From positions 186,001 through 250,000 of the forward strand of contig NZ_JAJQVM010000001.1 in NCBI RefSeq assembly GCF_021234875.1: a stretch of 64,000 bases of DNA. Direction: 5' to 3'. The position numbers and the translations under genes are program-made. The notes under the pieces are model-generated. The model worked only from the letters and a program-made list of their open reading frames with translations. It did no database searches and was not told the origin of the DNA. The stretch is from Marinibactrum halimedae (GTDB lineage: Bacteria; Pseudomonadota; Gammaproteobacteria; Pseudomonadales; Cellvibrionaceae). Within the stretch, counting starts at the first letter, position 1; each line of letters starts with the position of its first letter. Below, piece by piece: positions 37,268-47,073 of this stretch.

Positions 37268-38044
37268 GTGAGTTTAATTGATCCTCGCGCTATCGTTGAC
37301 CCCTCTGCTAAGTTAGCGGAGTCGGTCAAAGTCGGCCCTTGGTCTATGATAGGGCCAGACGTGGAGATCGGGCCGAATACGGTCATCGAGCCCCATGTGA
37401 TTCTTAAGGGGCCAACCAAGATTGGTGCGAATAATCACATATACCAGTTTTCTTCCATTGGAGAAGATACGCCAGACCTCAAGTACAAAGGTGAGCCTAC
37501 TCGTTTGGTGATTGGGAATAACAATGTGATTCGAGAAGGGGTAACCATTCATCGAGGCACTATCCAAGATCGCGAAGAAACGACCATTGGTGATCATAAC
37601 TTGATTATGGCTTACGCCCATGTTGGTCATGATAGTGTGATTGGCAATCATTGTATTTTAGTTAATAACACTGCTCTTGCCGGGCATGTCCATATTGATG
37701 ATTGGGCAATCTTAAGCGGTTTCACCCTAGTTCATCAATTCTGTAAAATTGGTCGTCATGCGTTTACAGGCATGGGTACAGCCGTAGGAAAAGATATCCC
37801 TGCTTATGTCATGGTGAATGGAAATCCTGCGGCAGCAAAAAGTATTAATGCGGAAGGGCTGCGTCGTCGAGGCTTTGAGAAAAGTGATATCACCTTGATT
37901 AACAAGGGGTTCAAACTGATTTATCGCCGAGGTTTGACTAAAGTGGAAGCGATAGATCAACTTAAGCAACTGGATGATCCTAATAGTGTCTTGGCCCCCT
38001 TAATCGGCTCGGTGGAAAGTTCTTCTCGGGGTATTGTGCGCTGA
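37268..38044 (+). CDS. lpxA: UDP-N-acetylglucosamine acyltransferase
   Basis: 258 residues from GTG 37268. Ten hexapeptide coils, catalytic His in MAYAHVGHDSVIG, HRGT, and the C-terminal helical bundle with GFEKSDI. First step of lipid A synthesis. Its stop is two bases before the lpxB start. Confidence 0.96.
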   Translation: MSLIDPRAIVDPSAKLAESVKVGPWSMIGPDVEIGPNTVIEPHVILKGPTKIGANNHIYQFSSIGEDTPDLKYKGEPTRLVIGNNNVIREGVTIHRGTIQDREETTIGDHNLIMAYAHVGHDSVIGNHCILVNNTALAGHVHIDDWAILSGFTLVHQFCKIGRHAFTGMGTAVGKDIPAYVMVNGNPAAAKSINAEGLRRRGFEKSDITLINKGFKLIYRRGLTKVEAIDQLKQLDDPNSVLAPLIGSVESSSRGIVR

Positions 38045-38046
38045 TT

Positions 38047-39258
38047 ATGGTGAATAACTCAGATACCCATAAATCACAGGCCAATGAAATAGAATTTTCC
38101 CCAGACACTGCCCTAGAGATTGTCATGGTTGCTGGTGAAGCATCGGGAGATATTCTTGGTGCTGGGCTTATGGAGAGCCTATTGGCCCGTTTTCCGAATG
38201 CTCAATTTAGAGGGATTGGTGGCCCACTGATGATTGAGCAGGGCTTTAAGAGTTTATTTCCTCAAGAGCGTTTAGCGGTCATGGGTATTGTTGAGCCGCT
38301 AAAGCGATTACCTGAATTGTTGAGTATTCGCCGAAGTCTTCGACAAGATGCGATTCAAAATCCTCCCAGTGTATTTATTGGAATTGATTCGCCTGATTTT
38401 AATTTAGATCTTGAGCTTAAGTTGCGAGAAGCGGGCATTGCGACCGTTCATTATGTGAGCCCCTCTGTGTGGGCCTGGCGTCAGGGCAGGGTCCACAAAA
38501 TTGCTAAAGCGGTAGATCGCATGTTAACGCTGCTTCCGTTTGAAGCGGCATTTTACAAACAGCATGATGTTCCCGTGACTTTTGTGGGGCATCCACTGGC
38601 GGATCAAATCGCAATGGAGCCAGACGTCGTTTCAGCGAGGCAGGTTCTGGGAATTGACCTCCAAGCACAAGTGGTGGCGTTGCTTCCCGGAAGCCGATCG
38701 GGAGAAGTAAAATTACTGGCACCTGATTTTATCGAAGCGGCCAAACTGTGTTTTCAAGTGAATCCTCACTTACAGTTTATGATTCCTGCTGCCAATGGAG
38801 CCCGTTATGCTCAGTTGGAAGCGTTAATAGAAGACTATCGGGGAACATTACCGATCACATTGGTGGATGGGCAGAGTAAAACCGTTATGGCGGCCGCAGA
38901 CGCAGTGTTGATGGCCTCTGGTACAACAACGCTTGAAGCGATGCTCTTGAAAAAACCCATGGTGGTAGCTTACCGAATGGCTTGGCTATCGGCGGTGATT
39001 CTTTCCAGAATGGTAAAAACGCAATTTATTTCACTGCCTAACTTGTTAGCCGGTGAAGGTTTGGTGCCTGAAGTCCTTCAGAAAGAGGTGACTCCCAAGC
39101 GTTTGGCCGATGAGGTTTTAAAGTACTTTCAGCATCCAGAGTCTGTTGAGACCATCACCCAGCGCTTTTATGACATGCATATACATTTAAAGCAGGGTGC
39201 CAGTGAAAAAGCGGCAGAAGCCGTGATTGATGTTATCCAGTCTAAGTCGTTGTCTTAA
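38047..39258 (+). CDS. lpxB: Lipid A disaccharide synthase
   Basis: 403 residues, GT19 family: MVAGEASGDILGAG at about residue 27, SPSVWAWRQGR, LLPGSRSGEV and the C-terminal ASGTTTLEAML. Condenses UDP-2,3-diacylglucosamine with lipid X at the inner membrane. The 20-residue N-terminal extension before the first strand is unconserved. Confidence 0.95.
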   Translation: MVNNSDTHKSQANEIEFSPDTALEIVMVAGEASGDILGAGLMESLLARFPNAQFRGIGGPLMIEQGFKSLFPQERLAVMGIVEPLKRLPELLSIRRSLRQDAIQNPPSVFIGIDSPDFNLDLELKLREAGIATVHYVSPSVWAWRQGRVHKIAKAVDRMLTLLPFEAAFYKQHDVPVTFVGHPLADQIAMEPDVVSARQVLGIDLQAQVVALLPGSRSGEVKLLAPDFIEAAKLCFQVNPHLQFMIPAANGARYAQLEALIEDYRGTLPITLVDGQSKTVMAAADAVLMASGTTTLEAMLLKKPMVVAYRMAWLSAVILSRMVKTQFISLPNLLAGEGLVPEVLQKEVTPKRLADEVLKYFQHPESVETITQRFYDMHIHLKQGASEKAAEAVIDVIQSKSLS

Positions 39259-39343
39259 TTCGTATTCTTTTAATTGTGTTACCCTAAGTTTTCGTGGTGA
39301 TAAACGTATCGGTGTAAGTACACCGTTGCTTTGAGGTTGAGTC

Positions 39344-39949
39344 GTGGATGTATTCGTAAGTTCGTACCAAGGTCTGTTGGGGGCCGGTGTTGATGAGGTT
39401 GGCAGAGGTCCTTTAGCTGGGGATGTGGTGACTGCAGCTGTCATCTTAGACCCAAAACGGCCTATTGAAGGGCTTGCGGACTCTAAAAAGCTGACTGAAA
39501 AAAAGCGTAATTATCTGTTTGATCAGATTCAACAAGAAGCGATGTGCTTTTGTATTGCCAGAGCCAGTATTGAGGAAATTGACCAGATCAATATTTTACA
39601 GGCAAGCTTATTGGCCATGGCGAGGGCGGTTGAGGGGCTCAGTATTCAACCCGAGCATGTCTGGGTAGACGGCAATCGCTTACCCAAATGGCACTACGCC
39701 AGTGAAGCGGTGGTCAAAGGGGATGCCCGTGTGCCTGCCATTGCAGCGGCCTCCATTTTGGCGAAAGTGACTCGTGACCGAGAAATGATCGAGTTCGACC
39801 AAATTTACCCAGGTTATGGTTTTGCCAGCCATAAGGGCTATCCCACAAAAGCGCATTTGGCGGCCATTGAGCGGTTGGGTGTGACTCCAATACATCGGCT
39901 TTCCTATGGGCCGGTGAAAGCGATTGTTGAGCAGCAGCCTTTATTTTAG
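39344..39949 (+). CDS. rnhB: Ribonuclease HII
   Basis: 201 residues from GTG 39344. [13 protein letters not shown] carries the DEG catalytic pair, then VDG and KVTRDR. Removes ribonucleotides from DNA. It closes the conserved block; dnaE, which often follows in this neighbourhood, is not here. Confidence 0.95.
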   Translation: MDVFVSSYQGLLGAGVDEVGRGPLAGDVVTAAVILDPKRPIEGLADSKKLTEKKRNYLFDQIQQEAMCFCIARASIEEIDQINILQASLLAMARAVEGLSIQPEHVWVDGNRLPKWHYASEAVVKGDARVPAIAAASILAKVTRDREMIEFDQIYPGYGFASHKGYPTKAHLAAIERLGVTPIHRLSYGPVKAIVEQQPLF

Positions 39950-40064
39950 TCTTCTCTTTTTTAGCTTCTGCTTTTTGTCTTAATTATCCCTATTTTGGCA
40001 CTTAAATTTATTTTAGTGTGAGATATACTGCCGGCATTCTATCCAGACGCGACCTGTATTGCCT

Positions 40065-41663
40065 ATGTTCTCACGTTTGAACTCTTGCCTTTTCTTAACC
40101 CGCTGCACGCCTTTCGTACTTTGGTGTGGCCTTTTACCGTTACTAACCAGTTGCTTGGCTGAGACCGCTCCTGAGCCTTCGATTCGTTTGACGATTTTGC
40201 ACACCAACGATCACCATGGCCGCTTTTGGCATAACCAGCACGGTGAATATGGCTTAGCCGCAAGAAAGACAGTGGTGGACACCATTCGAAAAGAGGTGTC
40301 AGCTCAAGGTGGGTATACGTTGTTATTATCAGGGGGTGATATTAACACTGGCGTTCCAGAATCAGACCACCAAGATGCTGAGCCGGATTTTAAAGGCATG
40401 AATTGGTTAGGATACGATGCCATGGCGGTGGGTAATCATGAATTTGACAACCCATTGAAGGTATTACGCAAACAACAGCAATGGGCAGAATTTCCTTTTT
40501 TGGCGGCCAATATTTATAACCGAAAAGGCCAACGTCTTTTTGACCCTTACAAAATTTTTTCATTCGGTGGAATAGACATCGCTGTCATTGGTTTGACCAC
40601 CCACGAAACAGCCAATATTGGCAACCCTAACTATATAAAGCGCTTACGTTTCCGTATGCCAGAGGTGGAAGCGTTTGACATTTTAGAGGAAGTGAATACG
40701 CGTTCTCATGTACAAATTGCGCTGACACACATGGGGCATCATGAATACGATATAGGTTCGGATGTCACCTTGGCAGAGAGTGTCGAGGGGTTAGATTTAA
40801 TTGTGGGGGGGCATTCAGCTGAAGTCATTTGTGTGGATGAGCGCAAGCAGTTACTGCATAAATATTCTCCTGGTACACCCTGTCGGCCAGATCGTAGAAA
40901 TGGCACTTGGATTGTGCAAGCTCAAGAGTGGGGGCGTTATGTTGGTCGTATGGATTTACAGATTACTGGTCGTAAAGTGAAGCTTCTTAATTATCAATTA
41001 ATCCCTATCAATTTGACGGAAGAAATTGAGGGGGAGCGTCAATTCATTGGAGAATATATTCAGCCAGATCAAGAGTTACAAGCGTTTTTAAACGTCTATC
41101 AGCAACGGGGTATGAGTTCTCTTCAACAGCCGTTAACTGTGACAAGCGATACTTTTTTAAGAGAAGATCGTAGCCGCTTCCCGAATTCCAGTCCATTAGG
41201 GGTATTACTCTCTCGTAGTTTAATGATGTCGGTGGGTGCGGATGTGGCGATCTATAACGCAGGGGGGATTCGAGATGGATTTACACCAGGTATTATTACT
41301 CGAAAAGCCGTATTACAAGTGACTCCATTCAATAATAAAATTTGCTATGTGGATTTATCTGGCAAAGAGCTGATTGACTATCTAAGTAATGCTGAAATTT
41401 TTCCAAGTAATCAGATGGGTGCTGAATTTGCCGGTTTTACACTGACAAATAATGGAACGCAGATTGTATTAACGAAAACAGGGCAGCCGATTGATCTAGG
41501 TGCGCAATACCGCTTGGCATTAAGTAGTTATTTGGCGGCAGGGGGTGATAATTTTCCCCCTGTGACAAAACACAGCACTTTTGTGAATACTCGAATCGAT
41601 GAAAAAGAAGCGTTGTATGCCTTTTTAAAGCAGCACGATATTTTATCGTTAGAAGACTTTTAA
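40065..41663 (+). CDS. ushA: UshA-like 5'-nucleotidase / UDP-sugar hydrolase, predicted lipoprotein
   Basis: 532 residues from ATG 40065 (TTG 40059 precedes it in frame). N-terminal hydrophobic segment ends in LTSC, a good lipobox, so the protein is probably anchored, unlike soluble E. coli UshA. Metallophosphatase motifs: TNDHHGRF, GGDINTG, GNHEFD, and HMGHHEYD; GGHS. C-terminal nucleotide-binding domain with NAGGIRDGF. Releases nucleosides from extracellular nucleotides. Bidirectional terminator follows. Confidence 0.92.
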   Translation: MFSRLNSCLFLTRCTPFVLWCGLLPLLTSCLAETAPEPSIRLTILHTNDHHGRFWHNQHGEYGLAARKTVVDTIRKEVSAQGGYTLLLSGGDINTGVPESDHQDAEPDFKGMNWLGYDAMAVGNHEFDNPLKVLRKQQQWAEFPFLAANIYNRKGQRLFDPYKIFSFGGIDIAVIGLTTHETANIGNPNYIKRLRFRMPEVEAFDILEEVNTRSHVQIALTHMGHHEYDIGSDVTLAESVEGLDLIVGGHSAEVICVDERKQLLHKYSPGTPCRPDRRNGTWIVQAQEWGRYVGRMDLQITGRKVKLLNYQLIPINLTEEIEGERQFIGEYIQPDQELQAFLNVYQQRGMSSLQQPLTVTSDTFLREDRSRFPNSSPLGVLLSRSLMMSVGADVAIYNAGGIRDGFTPGIITRKAVLQVTPFNNKICYVDLSGKELIDYLSNAEIFPSNQMGAEFAGFTLTNNGTQIVLTKTGQPIDLGAQYRLALSSYLAAGGDNFPPVTKHSTFVNTRIDEKEALYAFLKQHDILSLEDF

Positions 41664-41714
41664 GGTTAATTACCTAAATGGATACCTTTGTTTTTAAACG
41701 GGTAAATGGCTTTC

Positions 41715-41750
41715 AAAAAAACCATACGATAGTCTTCGCATGGTTTTTTT
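41715..41750. terminator. Bidirectional terminator between ushA and the aminotransferase
   Basis: AAAAAACCATACGA / TCGCATGGTTTTTTT with one wobble pair and a short loop; the A run on one side and T run on the other let it serve both convergent genes. Confidence 0.85.
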
Positions 41751-41761
41751 ATACGTTCAAA

Positions 41762-42892
41762 TTAACCAATAACCGCTTTGAGTGCCGAGATGCACTTTTC
41801 TACATTCTCTGGTTTGGCAGAGTAGCCCATTAATCCAATTCGCCAGACTTTCCCTGCAAAATTGCCCAGTCCTGCACCGATTTCGAGATTAAAATCTTCC
41901 AGTAGTTGTTTACGAATCGTTGCATCATCCAAGCCTTCGGGTATCCAAACTGAATTCAGTTGAGGTAGTCGATAGCTTTCTTCAACAACAAATTGAATGC
42001 CTAATTCTTCCAAACCTAATTTTAATTGGTTGTGCATGGATTGATGGCGAGCAAAAGCGTTTTCTAACCCTTCTTGTTTGAGCATGACCAGAGATTCGTG
42101 CAAGGCATACATAGCATTGACTGGAGCGGTATGGTGATACGCTCGTTTCGCGCCGCCACCCCAATATCCCATCACGAGATTTTTATCTAAAAACCAGCTC
42201 TGTACTTTTGTCTTGCGGGCATGAATGCTTTCAACCGCTTCTTGACTGAAGGTAACCGGTGAAATGCCCGGCACGCAAGATAAACACTTCTGCGTGCCAG
42301 AGTAAGCCGCGTCGATACCCCATTCATCTATCTTTAATTCGATACCACCCAATGCGGTTACGGTATCCGCGATCACCAAACAATTGTGGGCTTTGCCGAG
42401 CTTGGCGATGGCTTCGGCGTCAGATCGCACGCCCGTAGAGGTTTCTGCGTGAACAAAGGCAAGTACTTTTGCAGTCGGGTTGGCTTTGAGTGCATCTTCT
42501 ACCTTTTGCGGGTCGACAGGTTTGCCCCATTCGTCATCGACTCGAATCGCATTAGCGCCACAACGCTCTACATTTTCAATCATACGGGTGCCGAACACAC
42601 CATTAACACACACAATGGCGGTATCACCAGGTTCGAGCAAATTGACAAAGCATGCCTCCATACCGGCTGATCCAGGGGCTGATATTGGCATGGTTAATGG
42701 ATTCTGAGTTTGGAAAGCGTACTGAAGCAGTTGTTTCGTTTCATCCATTAAGCGAATAAATTCGGGGTCAAGGTGACCAATAGTGGGTCGGCCAAGCGCC
42801 TCCAAAACTCTTGGGGATACATCGGAAGGTCCTGGGCCCATCAATGTTCTTTGAGGGGGGATGAAGGAGGTAAACTCTGTTTGAGTGCTCAT
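41762..42892 (-). CDS. Class V aminotransferase, alanine-glyoxylate / serine-glyoxylate type
   Basis: 376 residues. MGPGPSDVSPRVL near the N-terminus, SAPGSAGMEA binding loop, and PLP lysine in SGTQKCLSCVPG. Family members transaminate glyoxylate with alanine or serine to make glycine. This could feed the glycine cleavage P protein encoded 5 kb away, though that is inference. Single gene with its own region upstream containing tandem repeats. Confidence 0.9.
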   Translation of the reverse strand: MSTQTEFTSFIPPQRTLMGPGPSDVSPRVLEALGRPTIGHLDPEFIRLMDETKQLLQYAFQTQNPLTMPISAPGSAGMEACFVNLLEPGDTAIVCVNGVFGTRMIENVERCGANAIRVDDEWGKPVDPQKVEDALKANPTAKVLAFVHAETSTGVRSDAEAIAKLGKAHNCLVIADTVTALGGIELKIDEWGIDAAYSGTQKCLSCVPGISPVTFSQEAVESIHARKTKVQSWFLDKNLVMGYWGGGAKRAYHHTAPVNAMYALHESLVMLKQEGLENAFARHQSMHNQLKLGLEELGIQFVVEESYRLPQLNSVWIPEGLDDATIRKQLLEDFNLEIGAGLGNFAGKVWRIGLMGYSAKPENVEKCISALKAVIG

Positions 42893-43421
42893 AGGGTTTC
42901 CTTAATTAATCATGACTCTAGGATTCACGTTAGTTATGCGTTGCTTCCTCTTTCGGGAAGCTGCTTTTCACTTAAGCATTATTCAGTCAGTGCTATTCAG
43001 TATTCAGTCAGTGCTATTCAGTATTCCGTCAGTGCTATCAAAAAGTATGAACAGGCAGACTTAGAGCCTAGCGTTCGGTATGTGCTAGCACTATGGCCTA
43101 TTCGTGCCAGCGAGCGGCAATAAACTCCAATATAGACTTCTTGGCTCGTTTCTTACACAACGGCTGTCGCTCCTTGGGTGGCCTATGCTAGATAGCCGTC
43201 TTTATGGCGCATAATTGATTGTTTTTTGTTAGGTTGTTTTTTATGCCATTAATTTAGTCTCTGGCGCCTCTTTCTGCTCTTTTTGGAATAAAACTGTGTC
43301 ACAATAATTTTGAGAAATGGTTGCAGCTTTTTTATAACTAAAATGATTTTTGAAAAATAATCGTTTTCTTAAGTTGGCACGGTATAGGACCTTAACTTTC
43401 ATATTCCAAGGAATGGTCGCT
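42893..43421. other. Spacer with 21-bp tandem repeats, no gene
   Basis: 529 bases between divergent genes. A repeat tract at 42983-43040 and otherwise no signal; the short plus-strand frames through it are created by the repeats and are not credible genes. Confidence 0.5.
42983..43040. repeat. 21-bp tandem repeat, about 2.8 copies
   Basis: Units beginning TCAGTCAGTGCTATTC start at 42983, 43004 and 43025; the first two are identical over 21 bases and the third is cut short with one mismatch. Confidence 0.9.
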
Positions 43422-44513
43422 ATGAGTCAGAGAGTTGTTTTAATCGACATCGCTAAAGGCATTAGTATCGGTCTTGTTGTTCTTGGGCATGTGGAGATTT
43501 TCCGAGTATCTCCCCTTAATGATGCAATGTCGTTGTTTCGAATGCCGCTGTTTTTTTTCTTATCAGGTGTTTTTTTCAGTATTGCTTATACCCCTCGACA
43601 ATTTTTCTTAAAAAAAAGCGATGAATTACTAAAACCGTATTTTGTGACCTCTATTGGTGTCATGCTTTTGCTGGGTGTAGTGGCAGCAAGGCACGGTAAT
43701 CTCACACAGGTGATTGTGCAAATGTGGGAGGCATTCATTGGTATTGTCTATGGTAATCGTGACACCATTCGTTGGGGGCCGATGTGGTATCTCACGCACT
43801 TGTGGCTTGTATTTGTTGCAGCGTATTTATTGTTTCGATTCACTCGTTTGTCGGAACGAAGATTGTGGGTTCAAATATTAACCATTACTGGGTTATTGAT
43901 TTCCGGTAAGTTCTTGGCCGAAGCTGTACCCGATGTGGCGCTTTCCACAGGCGTCGGGAGTGTTTCTTCAAACGGATTACCCTTTCGGTTTGATTCTGTT
44001 TTATTGAGTTTGGCCTTTTTTGCTTCAGGACGCCTTTGTCGCCAACAGGTCGTTGATTTTCAACCTAATACTTTACTGTGTGGCGTTGCTTTGGCAGTGT
44101 TCCTGAGTATTGCAACCTTTACTGATGCTTTGATCGATTTAGGTGTTGCTCGGTATGAATCACCCATTTGGGCAACCCTAGCTTCAATTTCTGGGCTGTA
44201 TGTTGTACTGACGCTATCTTATTGGATAGCCCGTGTTAGTTGGTTTTCAACAGGGCTAATGGTCTTGGGAAATGGAAGCTTATTTATTCTGATCTTCCAC
44301 TATTATCCACTGTATAAAATTTCCCAAACCTTAGAAAACTTATTCGGCGCAGATCTCATTATCGTGTCTTCAGCTTTAGCCTATGTACTTTCAATTTTAT
44401 TATCATTGATGATTCGGTGGGTAATATTGAGAATGAAACTATTAAGTTGGTGCTATTTTCCGATTTATGCCAAAACACGCCTGAATCGTACACCGGCTGT
44501 GCAAACAGTTTGA
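43422..44513 (+). CDS. Acyltransferase 3 family membrane protein
   Basis: 363 residues from ATG 43422, with AAGGA nine bases upstream (the frame opens earlier at TTG 43350). About ten membrane helices; the first carries DIAKGISIGLVVLGH with the conserved His, and FFFLSG follows, both marks of the acyltransferase 3 family (OatA/fucose-acetylase-like). Such proteins O-acylate surface polysaccharide or other glycans. Target unknown. Nearest neighbours give no pathway. Confidence 0.88.
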   Translation: MSQRVVLIDIAKGISIGLVVLGHVEIFRVSPLNDAMSLFRMPLFFFLSGVFFSIAYTPRQFFLKKSDELLKPYFVTSIGVMLLLGVVAARHGNLTQVIVQMWEAFIGIVYGNRDTIRWGPMWYLTHLWLVFVAAYLLFRFTRLSERRLWVQILTITGLLISGKFLAEAVPDVALSTGVGSVSSNGLPFRFDSVLLSLAFFASGRLCRQQVVDFQPNTLLCGVALAVFLSIATFTDALIDLGVARYESPIWATLASISGLYVVLTLSYWIARVSWFSTGLMVLGNGSLFILIFHYYPLYKISQTLENLFGADLIIVSSALAYVLSILLSLMIRWVILRMKLLSWCYFPIYAKTRLNRTPAVQTV

Positions 44514-44804
44514 ATTTTCTGTTAATTCACCTGTATTGATCCACTGATCATTCAGCTGCCTATTACTGAATGGTCTGATGTTATTCTGATATGAATTATG
44601 TGAACTAAACCATTGCCATCGTGCAATGGTTAAGGTGTTGTTAAACTTCTATTTTGCGTACACTGATGAATGTGTATCACTGATGAATGTGTATCACTGA
44701 TGAATGTGTATCACTGATGAATGTGTATCACTGATGATTGTTATTTAAAAAACGCAAAATGGCAGAGTGATAGTCGAATAATTATAGTCACTGGATAACA
44801 CCCC
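44514..44804. other. Spacer with two hairpins and a tandem repeat
   Basis: Contains inverted repeats CATTCAG/CTGAATG (44549-44572) and AACCATTG/CAATGGTT (44608-44631), neither with a T run, and the 17-bp tandem array at 44662. No gene. Confidence 0.5.
44662..44737. repeat. 17-bp tandem repeat, 4.5 copies
   Basis: ACTGATGAATGTGTATC repeats four times without mismatch (44662-44729) plus a partial copy, ending about 70 bases upstream of the CNNM gene, so it may fall in its promoter region. Confidence 0.95.
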
Positions 44805-45902
44805 ATGGTTCTTCTCGTCGCTTACGTCGTTTTAGCGGTTGGTATTTCTTTTTTGTGCTCAATTGCTGAAGCGGTGATTTTAAGTGTTACCACGTCATAC
44901 ATTGCTGCGCTTGAACAGCAAGGCAAGCCCTCTGGTCGACGGCTTAAAACGTTAAAATCTGATATCAATAGCCCCCTCGCCGTTATTCTCACCTTAAATA
45001 CCATTGCTCATACCGTGGGTGCTGCCGGAGCTGGCGCACAGGCGGCGATGTTGTTTGGGAATGTCTATATGGGCATATTCTCAGGTGTGTTAACGCTGGT
45101 TATTCTTATTTTTTCTGAAATTATTCCTAAGGCTTTGGGTGCCCAATATTGGCGAATGTTAGCACCTACTACGGCATTTGTTTTATCTTCTTTAGTCCGT
45201 TGGATGGGACCGTTTGTCTGGCTCACCAAGAAAATTACGGAACGGATGGAGCATTCAGAGGCCACTTTAAAAGGTTTTAGCCGCCAGGAATTTGCGGCCA
45301 TGGCAGAATTGGGCCGAGAAGAGGGGGAGTTAACACAGCAAGAGTCGGTTGTATTACGGAATGTCTTTTTATTGGGGGAGCGCAGCGTTAATGCCGCAAT
45401 GACACCTCGGCCTGTTGTGTTGGGTTTTGATGAGGCGGCCACTTTGGCGTCGTTGCGTGAAAAAATCGAAGCAGCATCGTTTTCACGATTGCCTATTTAT
45501 TCTGAACCGGAAAAAGTAACCGGTTTTGTATTACGTAGTGATTTGTTATTGGCTTTCATGCGAGGACAAGATCAAGATTGTTTGCAAACGTATGCACGAG
45601 ATTTGCCGGCAATTGTGGGAGAAGCAAGTTTACTTCAGGCGTTTGAAACCATGATTAGCCGTGATGCACATATGTTGCTGGTGGTCGATGAATACGGTGG
45701 TATGCGTGGCATATTGACCATGGAGGATATTTTTGAAAACTTATTGGGTACTAACATCGTCGATGAACGAGATTCGGTGGTGAGTATGAAAAAGTTAGCG
45801 AAACGTTTAGGGTCGGTGCGTTGGCGAAAAATGGGGGTAAGAAGTGGGGAGGCCGACTTTTCTGAAAAAACACCGCGCCCCCCTAAAAAGGGTGGCGACT
45901 AA
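44805..45902 (+). CDS. CNNM/CorC-type transporter-associated protein with CBS pair
   Basis: 365 residues. N-terminal CNNM (DUF21) domain with four hydrophobic helices (1-165): FSEIIPKALGA and NTIAHTVGAAG motifs, then a CBS pair (about 195-320) with MTPRP and LVVDEYGGMRGILTMEDIFE. Related proteins are linked to magnesium, cobalt or sodium transport. The usual C-terminal CorC_HlyC transporter-associated domain is lacking; instead a short basic, Pro/Lys-rich tail ends the protein. Confidence 0.9.
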   Translation: MVLLVAYVVLAVGISFLCSIAEAVILSVTTSYIAALEQQGKPSGRRLKTLKSDINSPLAVILTLNTIAHTVGAAGAGAQAAMLFGNVYMGIFSGVLTLVILIFSEIIPKALGAQYWRMLAPTTAFVLSSLVRWMGPFVWLTKKITERMEHSEATLKGFSRQEFAAMAELGREEGELTQQESVVLRNVFLLGERSVNAAMTPRPVVLGFDEAATLASLREKIEAASFSRLPIYSEPEKVTGFVLRSDLLLAFMRGQDQDCLQTYARDLPAIVGEASLLQAFETMISRDAHMLLVVDEYGGMRGILTMEDIFENLLGTNIVDERDSVVSMKKLAKRLGSVRWRKMGVRSGEADFSEKTPRPPKKGGD

Positions 45903-45938
45903 ACTAACTTATACAGTAAGAATTAAAATGGAAAGATA

Positions 45939-45968
45939 AAGTGTATTAATATTAAGTGTATTAAGATT
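45939..45968. repeat. 15-bp tandem duplication at the acyltransferase stop
   Basis: AAGTGTATTAATATT followed by AAGTGTATTAAGATT (45939-45953, 45954-45968). The second copy runs into the stop codon of the minus-strand gene. Confidence 0.8.
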
Positions 45969-47073
45969 AAGCGTTCAACATATAGACACCATAAGCTGTA
46001 CCTGCAATTACTGTCAGATACGCCGATGCAGTGAAGAATTTCCCCAATTTTTCAGTATAGATTTTGCTTCTCATCGCCAATACTTTACGTTCGATAAACC
46101 AATATAGAAAGGCTGCAATTCCCAAGCTGAGGAGGGAGGCAAGTAATTGCCTTAATGGTGAGTCCCGAAGGCCAAAGGGGTCGAGCACCATATTAAAAAC
46201 AAAGACGCCGATCCAATGATTGAGATACAGCGGGTAGGACATACCTCCGAGAAGTGCACCGTATTTATGTTGCTTGCCGTGTATGGCAAAAAATAGAACC
46301 ACGGCAATGGAAAACAGTGGTGAATACCAATAGAAATGATCGTCGAAAATAAACCCTAAAGTACACAGGGCAATAACAATTCCAAAGGCCAATCGTGCTT
46401 TGGCATTGTTGTAGAAATCTCCGTAACGCTTTGCCAGGATAGCGGCAAGTACACCGAGTGAAATAGGAGCGTAAATTTCAAAGTACCAGGAAACCCCGGC
46501 AAACAGTACCCATGTGACGGGGCTGCGACCAAATGATGCGAGAATAACAAGAAAGATGGGCGCCCAGAGATAAAACTGTTCTTCGGCGTTTACACTCCAA
46601 ACGTGGTTGCCGGTGCCGTCCAGTGGCATACATTGGACGCAGTCGGCCAGTTGTGGTGTACCAAAGATATTGTATACCCACGTGATTTTGTAAATAACAA
46701 ATTCAAACCACTTTGTATCAATGGGGTCTTTTAAAATACTAGCGGCGATCATGGCGCCGACAGCAAGGTAGTATGGAATCCAAATTCGAATGGCGCGGTT
46801 AAAGTAAAAGCGGGGTAATTTATGGCGGGGTGTTTCAAGTAAAATACTGCCAATTAACCAACCGCTCATGGCAAAAAAAACATCTACTGCTAAGGCACCA
46901 CTGTGATGCCATCCAATAACATCATCATGGTGAAGCATCACCACAGACGCCAATAATATTCTCAAATAATCAAAATAAGGAAAATAACTTGCCTCTTGGG
47001 CTGTATTATCAAGAGAGGTGAGTTTTCGGGTCGTTGCTGTCAGTGGCGTTTCAATCATTTCATTTTTTGTCAT
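45967..47073 (-). CDS. Acyltransferase 3 family protein
   Basis: 368 residues. Family motifs in order: FDYLRILLASVVMLHH with the conserved His near residue 48, FFAMSGWLIG, FYFNRAIRIWIPYY (RxxR motif), VWSVNAEEQFYLWAP and SYPLYLNHW. About ten membrane segments. Likely O-acylates an envelope or exported glycan. Not closely similar to the acyltransferase at 43.4 kb in its loops, so not a recent duplicate. Confidence 0.9.
   Translation of the reverse strand: MTKNEMIETPLTATTRKLTSLDNTAQEASYFPYFDYLRILLASVVMLHHDDVIGWHHSGALAVDVFFAMSGWLIGSILLETPRHKLPRFYFNRAIRIWIPYYLAVGAMIAASILKDPIDTKWFEFVIYKITWVYNIFGTPQLADCVQCMPLDGTGNHVWSVNAEEQFYLWAPIFLVILASFGRSPVTWVLFAGVSWYFEIYAPISLGVLAAILAKRYGDFYNNAKARLAFGIVIALCTLGFIFDDHFYWYSPLFSIAVVLFFAIHGKQHKYGALLGGMSYPLYLNHWIGVFVFNMVLDPFGLRDSPLRQLLASLLSLGIAAFLYWFIERKVLAMRSKIYTEKLGKFFTASAYLTVIAGTAYGVYMLNA

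Noticed and set aside
42773-43123. Plus-strand frame over the aminotransferase start and the 21-bp repeats
   Set aside because: Composed of antisense sequence plus repeats; the 21-bp unit keeps the frame open by chance.
44662-44737. Tandem array considered as CRISPR
   Set aside because: Units are directly adjacent with no spacers and no cas genes are near.
45967-47073. Second acyltransferase 3 as a recent duplicate of the one at 43422
   Set aside because: Only family motifs are shared; loops and lengths differ.
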